DNA of 63,039 nt from Planctomycetota bacterium (GTDB taxonomy: Bacteria; Planctomycetota; UBA8742; UBA2392), in assembly GCA_020845475.1 (NCBI GenBank), contig JADLFN010000042.1:1-63039 (forward strand), given 5' to 3'. Every line of letters begins with the position of its first letter. Position 1 is the first letter of the stretch. Below are positions 17,882-26,461 of this stretch, piece by piece. The notes under the pieces were generated by a model. That model did not search any database and was not told the DNA's origin. It saw nothing but the letters and a program-made list of their open reading frames with translations. Position numbers and translations under genes: made by a program.

Positions 17882-19717
17882 AGCGCGCCTTGTTCTCCAT
17901 GCGGCCAGCAAGCCACACAGCGCGGCCAGCGCCAGCCACGGCGCCACGTTGGCCGCTGTCGTGCAGCCGCCGTCATCGCTATCGTTACCTCCGCCTCCCG
18001 CTGGCGCCGTTTGCACATTGATCGTGAACACCTGCGAGTCGTTACCGTTGGTGTTTGTGGCCGTGATCGTGATGCTGCCGCTGACGCCGAGATCAGCGGC
18101 GCTGGGCGTGCCGCTGAGCGTGTTGCCGCTCAGCGTGAGCCACGCCGGCAAGCCCATGGATGAAAACGAGATCGTCGGCGAGCCCGTGGCCTGGATGGTG
18201 TACGAGTAGTTTACCCCCACATAGGCGTTGGCCGGGGGCGTGCTGATGATGTTCGGCGGCGCGTTGACGAGATCAAGCCGATAAAGCGTGCCGCCGCCTG
18301 GCCCGGCCCCCGCGAAGAGATAAATCCAGCCGTTGGGCGCTTCCTCGATATCGGTGATGCCGCCATTGCCGCCGTTGTAGGCAATGCTCTGCGCGCCAAG
18401 CTGAGCAAGCCCAAGGCCAGTGAGCACATAGCGTCGCACGCGGCCGGTGTTGAAATCGGCCATCAACAGGTTGTGGTGGTATTGCACCGGATAATTGGCG
18501 TTGTCGCTCACGGCCACTATGCCCGTGGGCGCGATGGTGGGTGTGTATTCGGCGATGGGATCGACGAAGCTCGGGTTGCCCGCAATGCCCGTGACCGTGG
18601 GCCAGCCGTAGTTGCTGCCCGCAACGATGCGATTGAGTTCATCGTCGCTGCCCGGGCCGTTCTCCGTGGCCCACAGATCGCCCGTGTCCGGATGAAAGCA
18701 GAAGTCAAAACTGTTGCGCAGGCCCAGGCACCAAAGGCGCGGCTCCGTTCCGCCAAAGCCGGGATTGCCCGGCGCGGCCGCGCCTGTGGACGAGCTGATG
18801 CGGAGAATCTTTCCGAGCACATTGTTGGCGTTCTGCGAGTTGCTCGAAGTTGCGCCGCCGTCGCCGATAGTCACGTAAAGGAAGCCATCTTGACCAAAGT
18901 GCAGGTTGCCGCCGTTGTGGTTGCCCGCGGGTGATGGAATGTTGTCCAGCAACACCAGCTCGCTGCCCCCCACGGCCACAGTGTCCGGCCCGCTGGTGGT
19001 GAGTGTGAAGCGGGAAAAACGGTTCACTATCGGGCTTGAACGCGTGTAGTAACAGTAGAGATAGCCATTTGACCCGAAGTTGGGGTCGAGGCACACGCCC
19101 AGCAAGCCTCGCTCACTGGCGCTGTCCACACTGACGTTGAACACGCTGGCGGCCTGAAGCGTGAAGGCCTGTGTGCCGGAGTTGTAGTTCATGACGCGCA
19201 TGTTGCCGGTGCTTTTTTCCGTGTAGAAAAGCCGGCCATCGGGCGCAAAGGCCATGGCCACGGGAAAGTTCAAGCCGGGCACGACCTGCGTAAGCGTCAT
19301 GTCGCCGGGCGTGGGTGTCTGCACCGTTATGTTGAGATTGAACGTGGCCTCGGTGTTGGCGAGGTCGTTGTTGCTTCCGTCCGCGAGTGTAAAGCGCAGC
19401 GTGTGCGCGCCCGAACTCAGGCCGTTGAACTGCGCGGAATCGGCGGCGACCCAATGAATGAAATGAGTGTGCGCGCCGCTGCGCAGAACTTCGTTCGTGG
19501 ATCCGTTGTAGAAACGATTGGCAACAGGATCGGTGTCCACGTAGATCGCGAGGTGGCTCTGGCCGGGATTGCCGATGGTGTGGTTGCTCACCGTGAACTG
19601 CACCACCAGCGGCCCGGCGGCAACGCTGGCACTCTGTGCGGGCGAGGTCACGTTAATGGTGGGCACTTGGGCGAACGCAGGCGCGGCTAATACTAGTAGA
19701 AGGAAGTAGCGGAGCAT
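17873..19717 (-). CDS. Secreted sorbosone/glucose dehydrogenase-like (PQQ-type) propeller with C-terminal sorting tail
   Basis: The protein has 614 residues. A signal peptide (MLRYFLLLVLAAPAFA) is followed by an Ig/cadherin-like strand-rich domain (20-125). The six-bladed dehydrogenase propeller covers about 130-480, with FAPDGRLFYTEKSTGN, AGNHNGGNLHFGQDGFLYV and WATENGPGSDDELN as landmarks. A putative-Ig domain follows (about 485-570, with GLPAWLTLSGNTLSGTPS). The last 35 residues are Gly/Asp-rich, then a GGC motif, a hydrophobic stretch (PWLALAALCGLLAAW) and RTRR. That tripartite end is the layout of CTERM-type sorting signals, suggesting trimming and anchoring at the surface. Oxidation of an aldose or aldehyde is the family role. 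Confidence 0.82.
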   Translation of the reverse strand: MLRYFLLLVLAAPAFAQVPTINVTSPAQSASVAAGPLVVQFTVSNHTIGNPGQSHLAIYVDTDPVANRFYNGSTNEVLRSGAHTHFIHWVAADSAQFNGLSSGAHTLRFTLADGSNNDLANTEATFNLNITVQTPTPGDMTLTQVVPGLNFPVAMAFAPDGRLFYTEKSTGNMRVMNYNSGTQAFTLQAASVFNVSVDSASERGLLGVCLDPNFGSNGYLYCYYTRSSPIVNRFSRFTLTTSGPDTVAVGGSELVLLDNIPSPAGNHNGGNLHFGQDGFLYVTIGDGGATSSNSQNANNVLGKILRISSSTGAAAPGNPGFGGTEPRLWCLGLRNSFDFCFHPDTGDLWATENGPGSDDELNRIVAGSNYGWPTVTGIAGNPSFVDPIAEYTPTIAPTGIVAVSDNANYPVQYHHNLLMADFNTGRVRRYVLTGLGLAQLGAQSIAYNGGNGGITDIEEAPNGWIYLFAGAGPGGGTLYRLDLVNAPPNIISTPPANAYVGVNYSYTIQATGSPTISFSSMGLPAWLTLSGNTLSGTPSAADLGVSGSITITATNTNGNDSQVFTINVQTAPAGGGGNDSDDGGCTTAANVAPWLALAALCGLLAAWRTRRAST

Positions 19718-19733
19718 GCAGGTCTCCCTTGGG

Positions 19734-19762
19734 TTGACTTCATCATTTCACACTTCAATGAT
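19734..19762 (+). promoter_or_regulatory. Putative promoter of the trp operon
   Basis: TTGACT (19734-19739), 17-nt spacer, AATGAT (19757-19762). Transcription would start near 19769 and leave about 70 nt before the leader peptide ATG. The -35 matches 5 of 6 consensus bases, the -10 only 4 of 6. Confidence 0.42.
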
Positions 19763-19841
19763 TCAGTCTCATAGCGTTAAATCTGCGCAAATTCGGATTT
19801 CGTTGCTGCGCAACGGTCGATTGCCCGTTACTTATGGTGCC

Positions 19842-19907
19842 ATGATCATCCGCGCAGGACAGAATCGCTGGTGGTGGTGCTCCCTGAAAGGGTGGCACGC
19901 CGCGTAG
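19842..19907 (+). CDS. trpL: trp operon leader peptide
   Basis: This is a 21-residue ORF. Trp codons 10, 11 and 12 are consecutive (TGG TGG TGG at 19869-19877) and a fourth is codon 18. It ends in TAG 82 nt before trpE. Its Trp codons abut the first strand of the 1:2 hairpin, so a ribosome waiting for charged tRNA-Trp would cover that strand. Four Trp in 21 residues directly upstream of trpE leaves little doubt about the role. Confidence 0.93.
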   Translation: MIIRAGQNRWWWCSLKGWHAA

Positions 19908-19963
19908 CTTTTTGAGTCCTTAGCGCACAGCGACCACCCGTACACGCGGGTGGTTTTTGTTTG
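19877..19963 (+). promoter_or_regulatory. Transcription attenuator of the trp operon
   Basis: Strand 1:2 is GTGC-T-CCCT (19877-19885), loop GAA, AGGG-TG-GCAC (19889-19898). Strand 2:3, the antiterminator, is GGGTGG (19890-19895) with CCACCC (19934-19939). Strand 3:4, the terminator, is ACCACCCG (19933-19940), loop TACACG, CGGGTGGT (19947-19954), then TTTTGTTTG. The three structures are mutually exclusive, as in the enteric trp leader. Trp shortage stalls the ribosome on codons 10-12, frees strand 2 to pair with 3 and lets polymerase continue into trpE. Confidence 0.9.
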
Positions 19964-19989
19964 CACACACATACTTTTCGGACCAGATC

Positions 19990-21330
19990 ATGCCTTCCAT
20001 CCTCGCCGACCTCGAAACACCCACGTCGCTCTTCTTGAAACTCGCGCCGCTGAAGCCGTCGTTCTTGCTGGAGAGCGTTGTGCAGGGCGAGCAGCTCGGT
20101 CGTTACTCGTTCATCGGCCTTGATCCCGTCAAGCGCGTTGAGTACCGCGGCGAAACCGGCGGTCTCCAGGCATTCATCGCCCGGGAGTTAGCCACCATCA
20201 AGTTCCCCGCCGAAGCCGCGCATCGCTTGTGCAACGGGCTTGTGGGTGTGATCGGCTATGAAGCCGTGCACGAACTTCTGCCCACGGGCCGCAAGCCGGA
20301 GATCGGCGAGCTGCCGCTGGCGGCCTTCATGGTGCCGCGCGCCGTGCTGACCTTCGACCACGTGCGCCAGCGCATCGAAATCAGCCACAGCGAAGGCAAT
20401 GGCGCGGCCCAGAGACTGCTGGATGAAGTCCGCGCATTGACCGCCCGGGCAGTAATGCCCGCGCACGCCGCAGCGGCGCAGGCTAAACCGGCCTACGAAC
20501 AACCCGTAGCATCCATGTCGGAAGCGCAGTTCACGAACATCGTCGCCAAAGCCAAAGAGCACATCGCGGCCGGCGACATTTTTCAGGTCGTGCTCTCAAT
20601 TGCCTTCGAGGGCAAAACCAACCTGCACCCCTATCAGGTTTACCGCGCGCTGCGCCATCTCAACCCTTCGCCCTACCTCTATTTCATCGACTTCGGAGAC
20701 TACCAGGTGATCGGCTCCTCGCCCGAGGCGCTGGTTCGCCTCGAGAACAAGCAAATCCTCGTGCGCCCCATCGCCGGCACGCGCGCCCGCGGCATAACGC
20801 CCACCGAGGATGCGCGCCTGGCCGAAGAACTCTCGCGCGACGAAAAAGAAAACGCCGAGCACAACATGCTCGTTGATCTCGCGCGCAACGACGTGGGCCG
20901 CGTCGCGGCGATTGGCTCCGTGCAGGTTGAAGGCCTGCGCAAGATTGAAAAATACAGCCACGTCATGCACATGGTCAGCACTGTTACGGGCACAGTCGCA
21001 CCCGGCGTCGGCGCGCCCGAAGTCTTCCAGAGCGCGTTTCCGGCGGGCACGGTTTCCGGCGCACCCAAAGTGCGCGCCTGCCAGATCATCGATGACCTCG
21101 AACCCCGGCAGCGCGGCTTCTACTCAGGCAGCGTAGGCTATTTCTCAGCGCAGGGCGAAATGGACCAGGCGATCTATATCCGAACCATCGTGATGCACAA
21201 AGGCCGTTACACCGTGCAAGCCGGTGCGGGCATCGTGGCCGACAGCAAACCCGAAGCGGAGTACCAGGAAATTCGCAACAAAGCAGCGGCACAATTGCGC
21301 GCGCTCGAATTTGCGGCAACGGAGTTGTAG
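19990..21330 (+). CDS. trpE: Anthranilate synthase component I
   Basis: The protein has 446 residues. The N-terminal part has LLESVVQGEQLGRYSFIG, which carries the LLES element of the Trp feedback site. The chorismate-binding core has IAAGDIFQVVLS, PYLYFIDFGDYQVIGSSPE, RPIAGTRARG, DEKENAEHNMLVDLARND, FPAGTVSGAPKVRA and QAGAGIVADS. It makes anthranilate from chorismate with ammonia delivered by TrpG. The ATG at 19990 is chosen; a TTG 33 nt earlier lies inside the terminator tail. The stop codon sits inside a 28-bp palindromic repeat. Confidence 0.96.
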   Translation: MPSILADLETPTSLFLKLAPLKPSFLLESVVQGEQLGRYSFIGLDPVKRVEYRGETGGLQAFIARELATIKFPAEAAHRLCNGLVGVIGYEAVHELLPTGRKPEIGELPLAAFMVPRAVLTFDHVRQRIEISHSEGNGAAQRLLDEVRALTARAVMPAHAAAAQAKPAYEQPVASMSEAQFTNIVAKAKEHIAAGDIFQVVLSIAFEGKTNLHPYQVYRALRHLNPSPYLYFIDFGDYQVIGSSPEALVRLENKQILVRPIAGTRARGITPTEDARLAEELSRDEKENAEHNMLVDLARNDVGRVAAIGSVQVEGLRKIEKYSHVMHMVSTVTGTVAPGVGAPEVFQSAFPAGTVSGAPKVRACQIIDDLEPRQRGFYSGSVGYFSAQGEMDQAIYIRTIVMHKGRYTVQAGAGIVADSKPEAEYQEIRNKAAAQLRALEFAATEL

Positions 21331-21354
21331 GGGCGACATATATGTCGCCCCTAC
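21327..21354. repeat. Perfect 28-bp palindrome, GTAGGGGCGAC family
   Basis: GTAGGGGCGACATA followed immediately by its exact reverse complement. It is identical to the copy at 27876-27903 and contains the trpE stop codon. It lies between trpE and trpG. Confidence 0.85.
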
Positions 21355-21385
21355 GGTGCACTCTCCTCGGCAAGGAACCCGAACC

Positions 21386-21952
21386 ATGAAGCTGCTTCTG
21401 ATCGACAACTACGATTCCTTCACTTTCAACCTCTACCAGATGTTGGGCGCACTCGGCGCTTCCATCACAGTACGGCTGAACGACAAGATCGCGCCCGCTG
21501 ATGTTACTGGTGCAGACGCTCTCGTGATCTCGCCCGGCCCCGGCAACCCCGATGAAGCCGGCCAATGCCTGAGCATCATCCGCGAATACGCGCAGAAAAA
21601 GCCAATCCTTGGCGTTTGTCTCGGCCACCAGGCGCTCGCGCAGGCCTTTGGCGGGCGCATCGTGCGCGCGCCGCGGCAGATGCACGGCAAGCAAAGCAAG
21701 CTCTATCACGACGGAAAATCGCTCTACGCCGGCGTGCCCGCACCCGTGAGCGTAGGCCGCTATCACTCGCTGATCGTCGAGGAGCAAAGCCTGCCCAAAG
21801 ACTTCGAGATTTCGAGCTATACCCGCGATGGCGAAATCATGGGCATACGCCACCGCTCGCTGCCGCTTGAGGGTGTGCAATTTCACCCCGAGAGCATCCT
21901 GACTGAAAACGGCAGCGCCATGCTGCGCAACTTCGTGGAATCCTTGTCCTGA
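21386..21952 (+). CDS. trpG: Anthranilate synthase component II, glutamine amidotransferase
   Basis: The protein has 188 residues. The oxyanion segment is ISPGPGNPDEAG, the nucleophile Cys is in GVCLGHQALAQAFGG, and the His-Glu pair is in VQFHPESIL. The opening LLLIDNYDSFTFNL is diagnostic of TrpG/PabA. It releases ammonia from glutamine for TrpE; such subunits may also serve folate synthesis. The ATG at 21386 gives the canonical N-terminus. Confidence 0.96.
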   Translation: MKLLLIDNYDSFTFNLYQMLGALGASITVRLNDKIAPADVTGADALVISPGPGNPDEAGQCLSIIREYAQKKPILGVCLGHQALAQAFGGRIVRAPRQMHGKQSKLYHDGKSLYAGVPAPVSVGRYHSLIVEEQSLPKDFEISSYTRDGEIMGIRHRSLPLEGVQFHPESILTENGSAMLRNFVESLS

Positions 21953-21955
21953 CTC

Positions 21956-21982
21956 GTAGGGGCGACCCATGGGTCGCCCGGA
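21956..21982. repeat. GTAGGGGCGAC-family palindrome before trpD
   Basis: GGGCGACCC-AT-GGGTCGCCC is a perfect 20-bp palindrome preceded by GTAG. It ends in CGGAG, which serves as the ribosome site of trpD 7 nt before its ATG. Confidence 0.75.
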
Positions 21983-21988
21983 GCGCAC

Positions 21989-22972
21989 ATGCAAGCCACT
22001 CTGGATCAACTCTTGAACGGTGAAACCCTCGCCCAGCCCGAGGCCGAAGCGCTCATGGCCGCCATGCTACACGAGGAAACGCCGGACGTCTTGATTGCCG
22101 CCACGCTCGCGGCGTTGCGCACGCGCGGCGAAACCGCCGAAGAACTCGCCGGCTTCACGCAAGCCCTGCTCAACGCCGCGCAGCCATGCCCCGCGCAGCA
22201 GCCCTGCATCGACACTTGCGGCACGGGCGGCGACGGCGCAGGCACGTTCAACATCTCCACGGCCACCGCGCTGCTGTGCGCCGCGCAGGGCCTGAACATC
22301 GTCAAGCACGGCAACCGCAGCGTAACGAGCAAAAGCGGCAGCGCCGACGTGATTGAGGCCCTGCGCATTCCCTTTGCCGCGCCGGGCGAAAACTCCACTG
22401 CGCGCTTTCGGTTCCTGTTCGCGCCGCAGTATCACCCCGCGCTAAAACGCCTGGCGCCGCTGCGCAAGCAGCTGGGCGTGCGCACCGTGTTCAACCTGAT
22501 CGGCCCCCTGGCCAACCCCGCGCGCCCACAGTTGCAGCTTGTGGGCGTAGCCGCGCGCGGGCGCGTGGAGCCGGCGGCGCACGCGCTGCGCCTGTTGGGC
22601 GCGCGCCACGCCTTTGTGGTCTGGGGTGAGCCGGGCCTCGATGAAGCCACGCCCGTGGCGCCCTTCGTGATTTTCGAAGTGCAGGGTGAGCGCGTCAGCG
22701 AACGCGAAATGAAAGCCGACGATTTCGGACTGGCACGCTGCCGCCTCGAGGACCTGCGCGGCGGCGACGCCCGCGAGAACGCGGCCATCATCGAGAGCGT
22801 GTTCAAAGGCGAAAAGGGCCCGCGCCGTGATGTGATCGTGCTCAACGCATCTCTCGTGTTCATGCTCGCGGGCGTCGCACTCTACCCCAAGGAAGCGGCG
22901 GCACTCGCCCAGCGCGTGCTTGACAGTGGTGCTGCTATGAAACTTCTGGACGCCTTGAGAGACCATGCCTGA
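21989..22972 (+). CDS. trpD: Anthranilate phosphoribosyltransferase
   Basis: The protein has 327 residues, full length. DTCGTGGDGAGTFNISTA is the PRPP-binding loop. VKHGNRSVTSKSGSADVIEA is the second conserved loop. FNLIGPLANPARP follows and RDVIVLNAS closes the core. It transfers phosphoribose to anthranilate. The 3' end overlaps trpC by 8 nt. Confidence 0.96.
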   Translation: MQATLDQLLNGETLAQPEAEALMAAMLHEETPDVLIAATLAALRTRGETAEELAGFTQALLNAAQPCPAQQPCIDTCGTGGDGAGTFNISTATALLCAAQGLNIVKHGNRSVTSKSGSADVIEALRIPFAAPGENSTARFRFLFAPQYHPALKRLAPLRKQLGVRTVFNLIGPLANPARPQLQLVGVAARGRVEPAAHALRLLGARHAFVVWGEPGLDEATPVAPFVIFEVQGERVSEREMKADDFGLARCRLEDLRGGDARENAAIIESVFKGEKGPRRDVIVLNASLVFMLAGVALYPKEAAALAQRVLDSGAAMKLLDALRDHA

Positions 22973-23744
22973 CTTCTTGCAGAAAATGGCGGATCTTTCC
23001 AGAAAGCGCGCGGCTTTGCTTGAGCCGCACGCTGAACTCGTCCGTCGCGCCTCCGACCGACCCGCGCCGCGGCCACTCTCCCTGCGGCCGGGCCGGCTGG
23101 AGGTCATTGCAGAAATCAAGCGCCGCGCACCCTCGGCGGGCGCGCTCAATGAAAACGTCGATGTCGCCGCTCAGGCCGGCGCCTATGCAAGCGCCGGAGC
23201 TTGCGCGATCTCGGTGCTGACGGAGCCCAACGAGTTTCTCGGCAGGAACGAAGACATCGCGCTGGCCTCGCGCGCGGGGGCGCCAATCATGCGCAAGGAT
23301 TTCCTCGTGAGTTCCGCGCAAGTTCTGGAAGCGCGCGCGCTTGGCGCCGATGGCGTGCTGCTGATCGCCGCAATCCTGCCCGGAAGTGAACTCGCAACGA
23401 TGCTTCAAGCCGCCAATGAAGCGGGTCTGTTCGCACTGGTGGAGGCTTTCGATAAAACGGACATCCAGCGCGCGGCCGAAGTCGGCGCGAAGTTCATTGG
23501 CGTGAACTGCCGCAATCTGCGCGACCTGAGCATAGAGTTCGCGCGATTTGAGCAACTGCGCGGCTTGATTCCAAAGGGCGCGCAAGCAGTCGCCGAGAGC
23601 GGCATTTCGAACCCGCAGCAAATTGCACAAGTGCGCGCGCTCGACTATGACGCTGCATTGATCGGCAGCGCGTTGATGAAAGGGGCGACCGTGAGTGATC
23701 TCTTGGAACACCGCATCCACGCGCCGGGTTCGGGGGGCCGATGA
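22965..23744 (+). CDS. trpC: Indole-3-glycerol-phosphate synthase
   Basis: The protein has 259 residues and a TIM barrel. EIKRRAPSAGAL has the catalytic Lys region (normally KxxSPS; here KRRAPSAG). ISVLTEPNEFLGRNEDI, IMRKDFLVSSAQVLEARALG, GVNCRNLRDLSI and AESGIS are the remaining phosphate and catalytic strands. It closes the indole ring. It is a separate chain from TrpF, not a TrpCF fusion, and overlaps trpF by 4 nt. Confidence 0.95.
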   Translation: MPDFLQKMADLSRKRAALLEPHAELVRRASDRPAPRPLSLRPGRLEVIAEIKRRAPSAGALNENVDVAAQAGAYASAGACAISVLTEPNEFLGRNEDIALASRAGAPIMRKDFLVSSAQVLEARALGADGVLLIAAILPGSELATMLQAANEAGLFALVEAFDKTDIQRAAEVGAKFIGVNCRNLRDLSIEFARFEQLRGLIPKGAQAVAESGISNPQQIAQVRALDYDAALIGSALMKGATVSDLLEHRIHAPGSGGR

Positions 23745-24337
23745 TGCCAGTCTGGGTGAAAATCTGCGGCATCCGCGACATCGCCACCGCGCAGGCGGCC
23801 TGTGAGGCTGGTGCGAGCGCCATCGGGCTTGTGTTCGCCGAGTCGCCGCGGCGCGTAAGCATTGCGCAGGCGCGCGAGATCGTGGCCGCGCTACCCTCCG
23901 GCGTGGAGTCTTTTGCCGTGGTTCGCGGCATGAACGTGGATGAAATCCGCGCGCTGCTGGCAGAAGTCACGGTCAGCGCGCTGCAAGTTCATTGCGACGA
24001 CGGCATGTTTCCTGATTTCGACTTCGGCGTGGAGATGGTGCCGGCCATCCCCGCTCCGTTTCTCAAGGCCTACGGTACGGGCGGGCTGCAGGGGCGGCGC
24101 TACGTCGTGGATTCGCCCTTTGGCGCCGGAACCGGCAAGCCCTGGGATTTCAGTGAAGTCGCACGACTGGGCGGGCGCATGATTCTGGCCGGCGGCCTTG
24201 ACACCCGCAACGTCGCGCGCGCCATTGCGCAGGCACAGCCATGGGGTATTGACGTGTCAAGTGGCGTCGAGAGCGCCAAGGGAGTCAAGGACGTGAAGCT
24301 GATTCGAGAGTTCATCCGCATCGCGAGGCAGTCATGA
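23741..24337 (+). CDS. trpF: Phosphoribosylanthranilate isomerase
   Basis: The protein has 198 residues. [20 protein letters not shown] has the catalytic Cys, [16 protein letters not shown] follows, and GTGKPWDF and [15 protein letters not shown] are the phosphate-binding end, closing with [10 protein letters not shown]. It performs the Amadori rearrangement before TrpC. Near the 3' end the DNA carries the palindrome TTGACGTGTCAA (24249-24260), one of six such sites in the window. The gene overlaps its neighbours by 4 nt at both ends. Confidence 0.95.
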   Translation: MMPVWVKICGIRDIATAQAACEAGASAIGLVFAESPRRVSIAQAREIVAALPSGVESFAVVRGMNVDEIRALLAEVTVSALQVHCDDGMFPDFDFGVEMVPAIPAPFLKAYGTGGLQGRRYVVDSPFGAGTGKPWDFSEVARLGGRMILAGGLDTRNVARAIAQAQPWGIDVSSGVESAKGVKDVKLIREFIRIARQS

Positions 24338-25536
24338 CCACAACAATGAAACCCGGCCGATTCGGCGTCTTCGGCGGGCGATATGTGCCCGAAACGCTGA
24401 TGGCCAATCTGATCGAGCTGGAGGCGGCCTTTGAAGCGGCCTGGGAGGACAAATCGTTCAAGGCCGATCTGGCTGCAACGCTTGCCGATTTCGTGGGCCG
24501 GCCCACGCCGCTCTATTTTGCTGAACGCCTGTCTGGGGAATGGGGCGGGCGCGTGTTCCTTAAACGTGAAGACCTCACCCACACCGGCGCGCACAAGATC
24601 AATAACGCTGTCGGCCAGGCGCTGCTCGCCAAACGCATGGGCAAGCAGCGCATCGTGGCCGAAACCGGCGCGGGCCAGCACGGCGTCGCCACCGCCGCCG
24701 CCTGCGCGCGGCTTGGCCTGTCGTGCCGCGTTTACATGGGTGCGCTCGATTGCGAACGCCAGCAACCCAACGTCGCGCGCATGAAGTTGCTCGGCGCCGA
24801 GGTGTTCCCGTGCGAAGGCGGCACGCGCAATCTGAAAGTGGCGATCAACGAGGCGATCCGCGATTGGGTCGCGCATCCCAACGAAACCTACTACCTCCTC
24901 GGCAGCGCCGTAGGGCCGCACCCCTACCCCACCATCGTGCGCGAACTGCAAAGCGTGATCGGCATCGAAGCGCGCGAACAATTTTCGCGCCGCGAGGGCA
25001 AATTGCCCGATGCGGTAATCGCATGCGTGGGTGGTGGCTCCAACGCCATTGGCATCTTCGCGCCGTTTCTCGACGACAAGGTGGCGCTCTTCGGCGTGGA
25101 GGCCGGCGGCGATTCGCCGCAGCACGGTTCATGCACGCTCGCCCACGGCCGGCCGGGTGTTCTGCATGGTGCCTTCAGTTATGTGCTTCAAGACGGTGAC
25201 GGGCAGATCACCGGCACGCACTCGATTGCCCCCGGGCTTGATTACCCCGGCGTGGGCCCGCAGCACAGCGCGCTCAAAGACAGCGGTCGCGTGCGCTACG
25301 AAATCGAGACCGATGAAACGGCGCTCGCGGCCTTCCACGAGCTCTCGCGCATTGAGGGCATATTGCCCGCGCTCGAAAGCAGCCACGCGCTGGCGTTTGC
25401 CAGACGCTATCTACGCGAGAACAAGGGCAAAACGGTGATCGTGAACTTGAGTGGCCGCGGCGACAAAGATCTTCCTTCGATCATGGCGCGTAGCACGGGC
25501 CTCCCGGCCCGTGACGGAGGGGCCAATGCCCGCTGA
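24334..25536 (+). CDS. trpB: Tryptophan synthase beta chain
   Basis: The protein has 400 residues. The PLP Lys is in [20 protein letters not shown], substrate loop [17 protein letters not shown], phosphate loop [12 protein letters not shown], and end [11 protein letters not shown]. It condenses indole with serine. The normal C-terminus is reached at GRGDKD; the last ~20 residues ([20 protein letters not shown]) are encoded by a palindromic repeat that has been read into the frame, and trpA starts inside this tail. This end is probably harmless extra sequence. Confidence 0.96.
   Translation: MTTTMKPGRFGVFGGRYVPETLMANLIELEAAFEAAWEDKSFKADLAATLADFVGRPTPLYFAERLSGEWGGRVFLKREDLTHTGAHKINNAVGQALLAKRMGKQRIVAETGAGQHGVATAAACARLGLSCRVYMGALDCERQQPNVARMKLLGAEVFPCEGGTRNLKVAINEAIRDWVAHPNETYYLLGSAVGPHPYPTIVRELQSVIGIEAREQFSRREGKLPDAVIACVGGGSNAIGIFAPFLDDKVALFGVEAGGDSPQHGSCTLAHGRPGVLHGAFSYVLQDGDGQITGTHSIAPGLDYPGVGPQHSALKDSGRVRYEIETDETALAAFHELSRIEGILPALESSHALAFARRYLRENKGKTVIVNLSGRGDKDLPSIMARSTGLPARDGGANAR
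25494..25513. repeat. Palindrome inside the 3' end of trpB
   Basis: CACGGGCC, loop TCCC, GGCCCGTG. It lies in frame in the trpB tail, 12 nt before the trpA start, and is followed by GGAGGGG, the trpA ribosome site. Confidence 0.7.
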
Positions 25537-26290
25537 CTTGAACTCAACTTTCGATCGCCTCCGCGCCGTGTATCGCAAGGCGCTGATCCCGTTCCTCGTA
25601 AGCGGCTACCCGACACGCGAACGCTTCCGTGAAGTCCTGCGCACGACGGCGCAATTCGCCGACGTGCTGGAGATCGGCATCCCGTTCTCTGACCCGCTGG
25701 CCGATGGCCCCACGATCCAGGCGGCTTCGAGCAAAGCGCTCGCGCAGGGCGTGACGCTCGAAGGTACGTTTGCCGAACTGCGCGAGCATTACCCCAAAAG
25801 CGGCCCGCCGCTGGTGTTCATGATCACGTACAACCAGGTACTTGCGGCGAAGAACTTCATCGCGCGCTGCAACGAGCATCGCGCTTCGGGTTTGATCGTG
25901 CCTGACTTGCCCTTTGAGGAAGCGGGCGACTTGCGTGCGCAATGCGAAAAGGCCGGCGTCGCGCTCGTGAACATGATCGCGCCCACTACAAGCGAAAGCC
26001 GCGCGCGCCAGATTGCCGCGAGCGCGCACGGTTTCATCTATCTCATCAGCGTCGCGGGCACGACAGGCGCGCGCGGCGAATTCGCACCCGAGACGCTCAC
26101 CTACATCCAGAAAACGCGCGCGCTGACAGACAAGCCTCTCTGTGTCGGCTTCGGCATCAGCAAAGCCGCGCATATCCAACAACTGCGCGATCACGCTGAC
26201 GGCTTCATCGTCGGCAGCGCACTGGTGAATGCGATTGATGCAGGCAAGGAACGTGAATTGCTCGACGAGTTGCGCGCGGCTTGCGGTTAG
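25526..26290 (+). CDS. trpA: Tryptophan synthase alpha chain
   Basis: The protein has 254 residues. [11 protein letters not shown], the catalytic Glu in [19 protein letters not shown], the Asp in [12 protein letters not shown], and [13 protein letters not shown] and [11 protein letters not shown] follow in the usual order. It cleaves indole-glycerol phosphate to indole. The ATG at 25526 lies inside the trpB 3' end (11-nt overlap) and follows GGAGGGG. Confidence 0.96.
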   Translation: MPADLNSTFDRLRAVYRKALIPFLVSGYPTRERFREVLRTTAQFADVLEIGIPFSDPLADGPTIQAASSKALAQGVTLEGTFAELREHYPKSGPPLVFMITYNQVLAAKNFIARCNEHRASGLIVPDLPFEEAGDLRAQCEKAGVALVNMIAPTTSESRARQIAASAHGFIYLISVAGTTGARGEFAPETLTYIQKTRALTDKPLCVGFGISKAAHIQQLRDHADGFIVGSALVNAIDAGKERELLDELRAACG

Positions 26291-26458
26291 GGGTCTGTCC
26301 CCAACGGGGACTGTCCCCGCTTCAACTGGAGCGCGAGTCAGACGGTTACAAGGAAGGCGTTCAAACCGGAATTTCTACAAGGAAGAGCTGCTGCGACCTA
26401 ACCAGTTGAGACGGGGACAGTCCCTCGCGCTTCGCGCGGGGACAGTCCCCTGGAGACA
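26290..26458. repeat. REPIN-like element of GGGGACAGTCCCC units
   Basis: Two 23-nt arms, GGGACTGTCCCCGCTTCAAC at 26307 and CCAGTTGAGACGGGGACAGT at 26402, are near-perfect inverted copies separated by about 72 nt. Further GGGGACAGTCCCC or GGGGTCTGTCCCC units lie outside each arm (26290-26303 and 26438-26450). This is the layout of REP doublets mobilised by RAYT transposases. It sits between trpA and the DAHP synthase gene. Confidence 0.7.
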
Positions 26459-26461
26459 ACC

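Noticed and set aside
19716..19841. The longer frame leading into trpL as a real 63-residue protein
   Set aside because: The upstream part has no start signal of its own and no conserved look; the leader ATG at 19842 is the meaningful start.
19957..19989. TTG at 19957 as the trpE start
   Set aside because: It lies in the T-tract of the attenuator terminator and adds residues with no match to TrpE.
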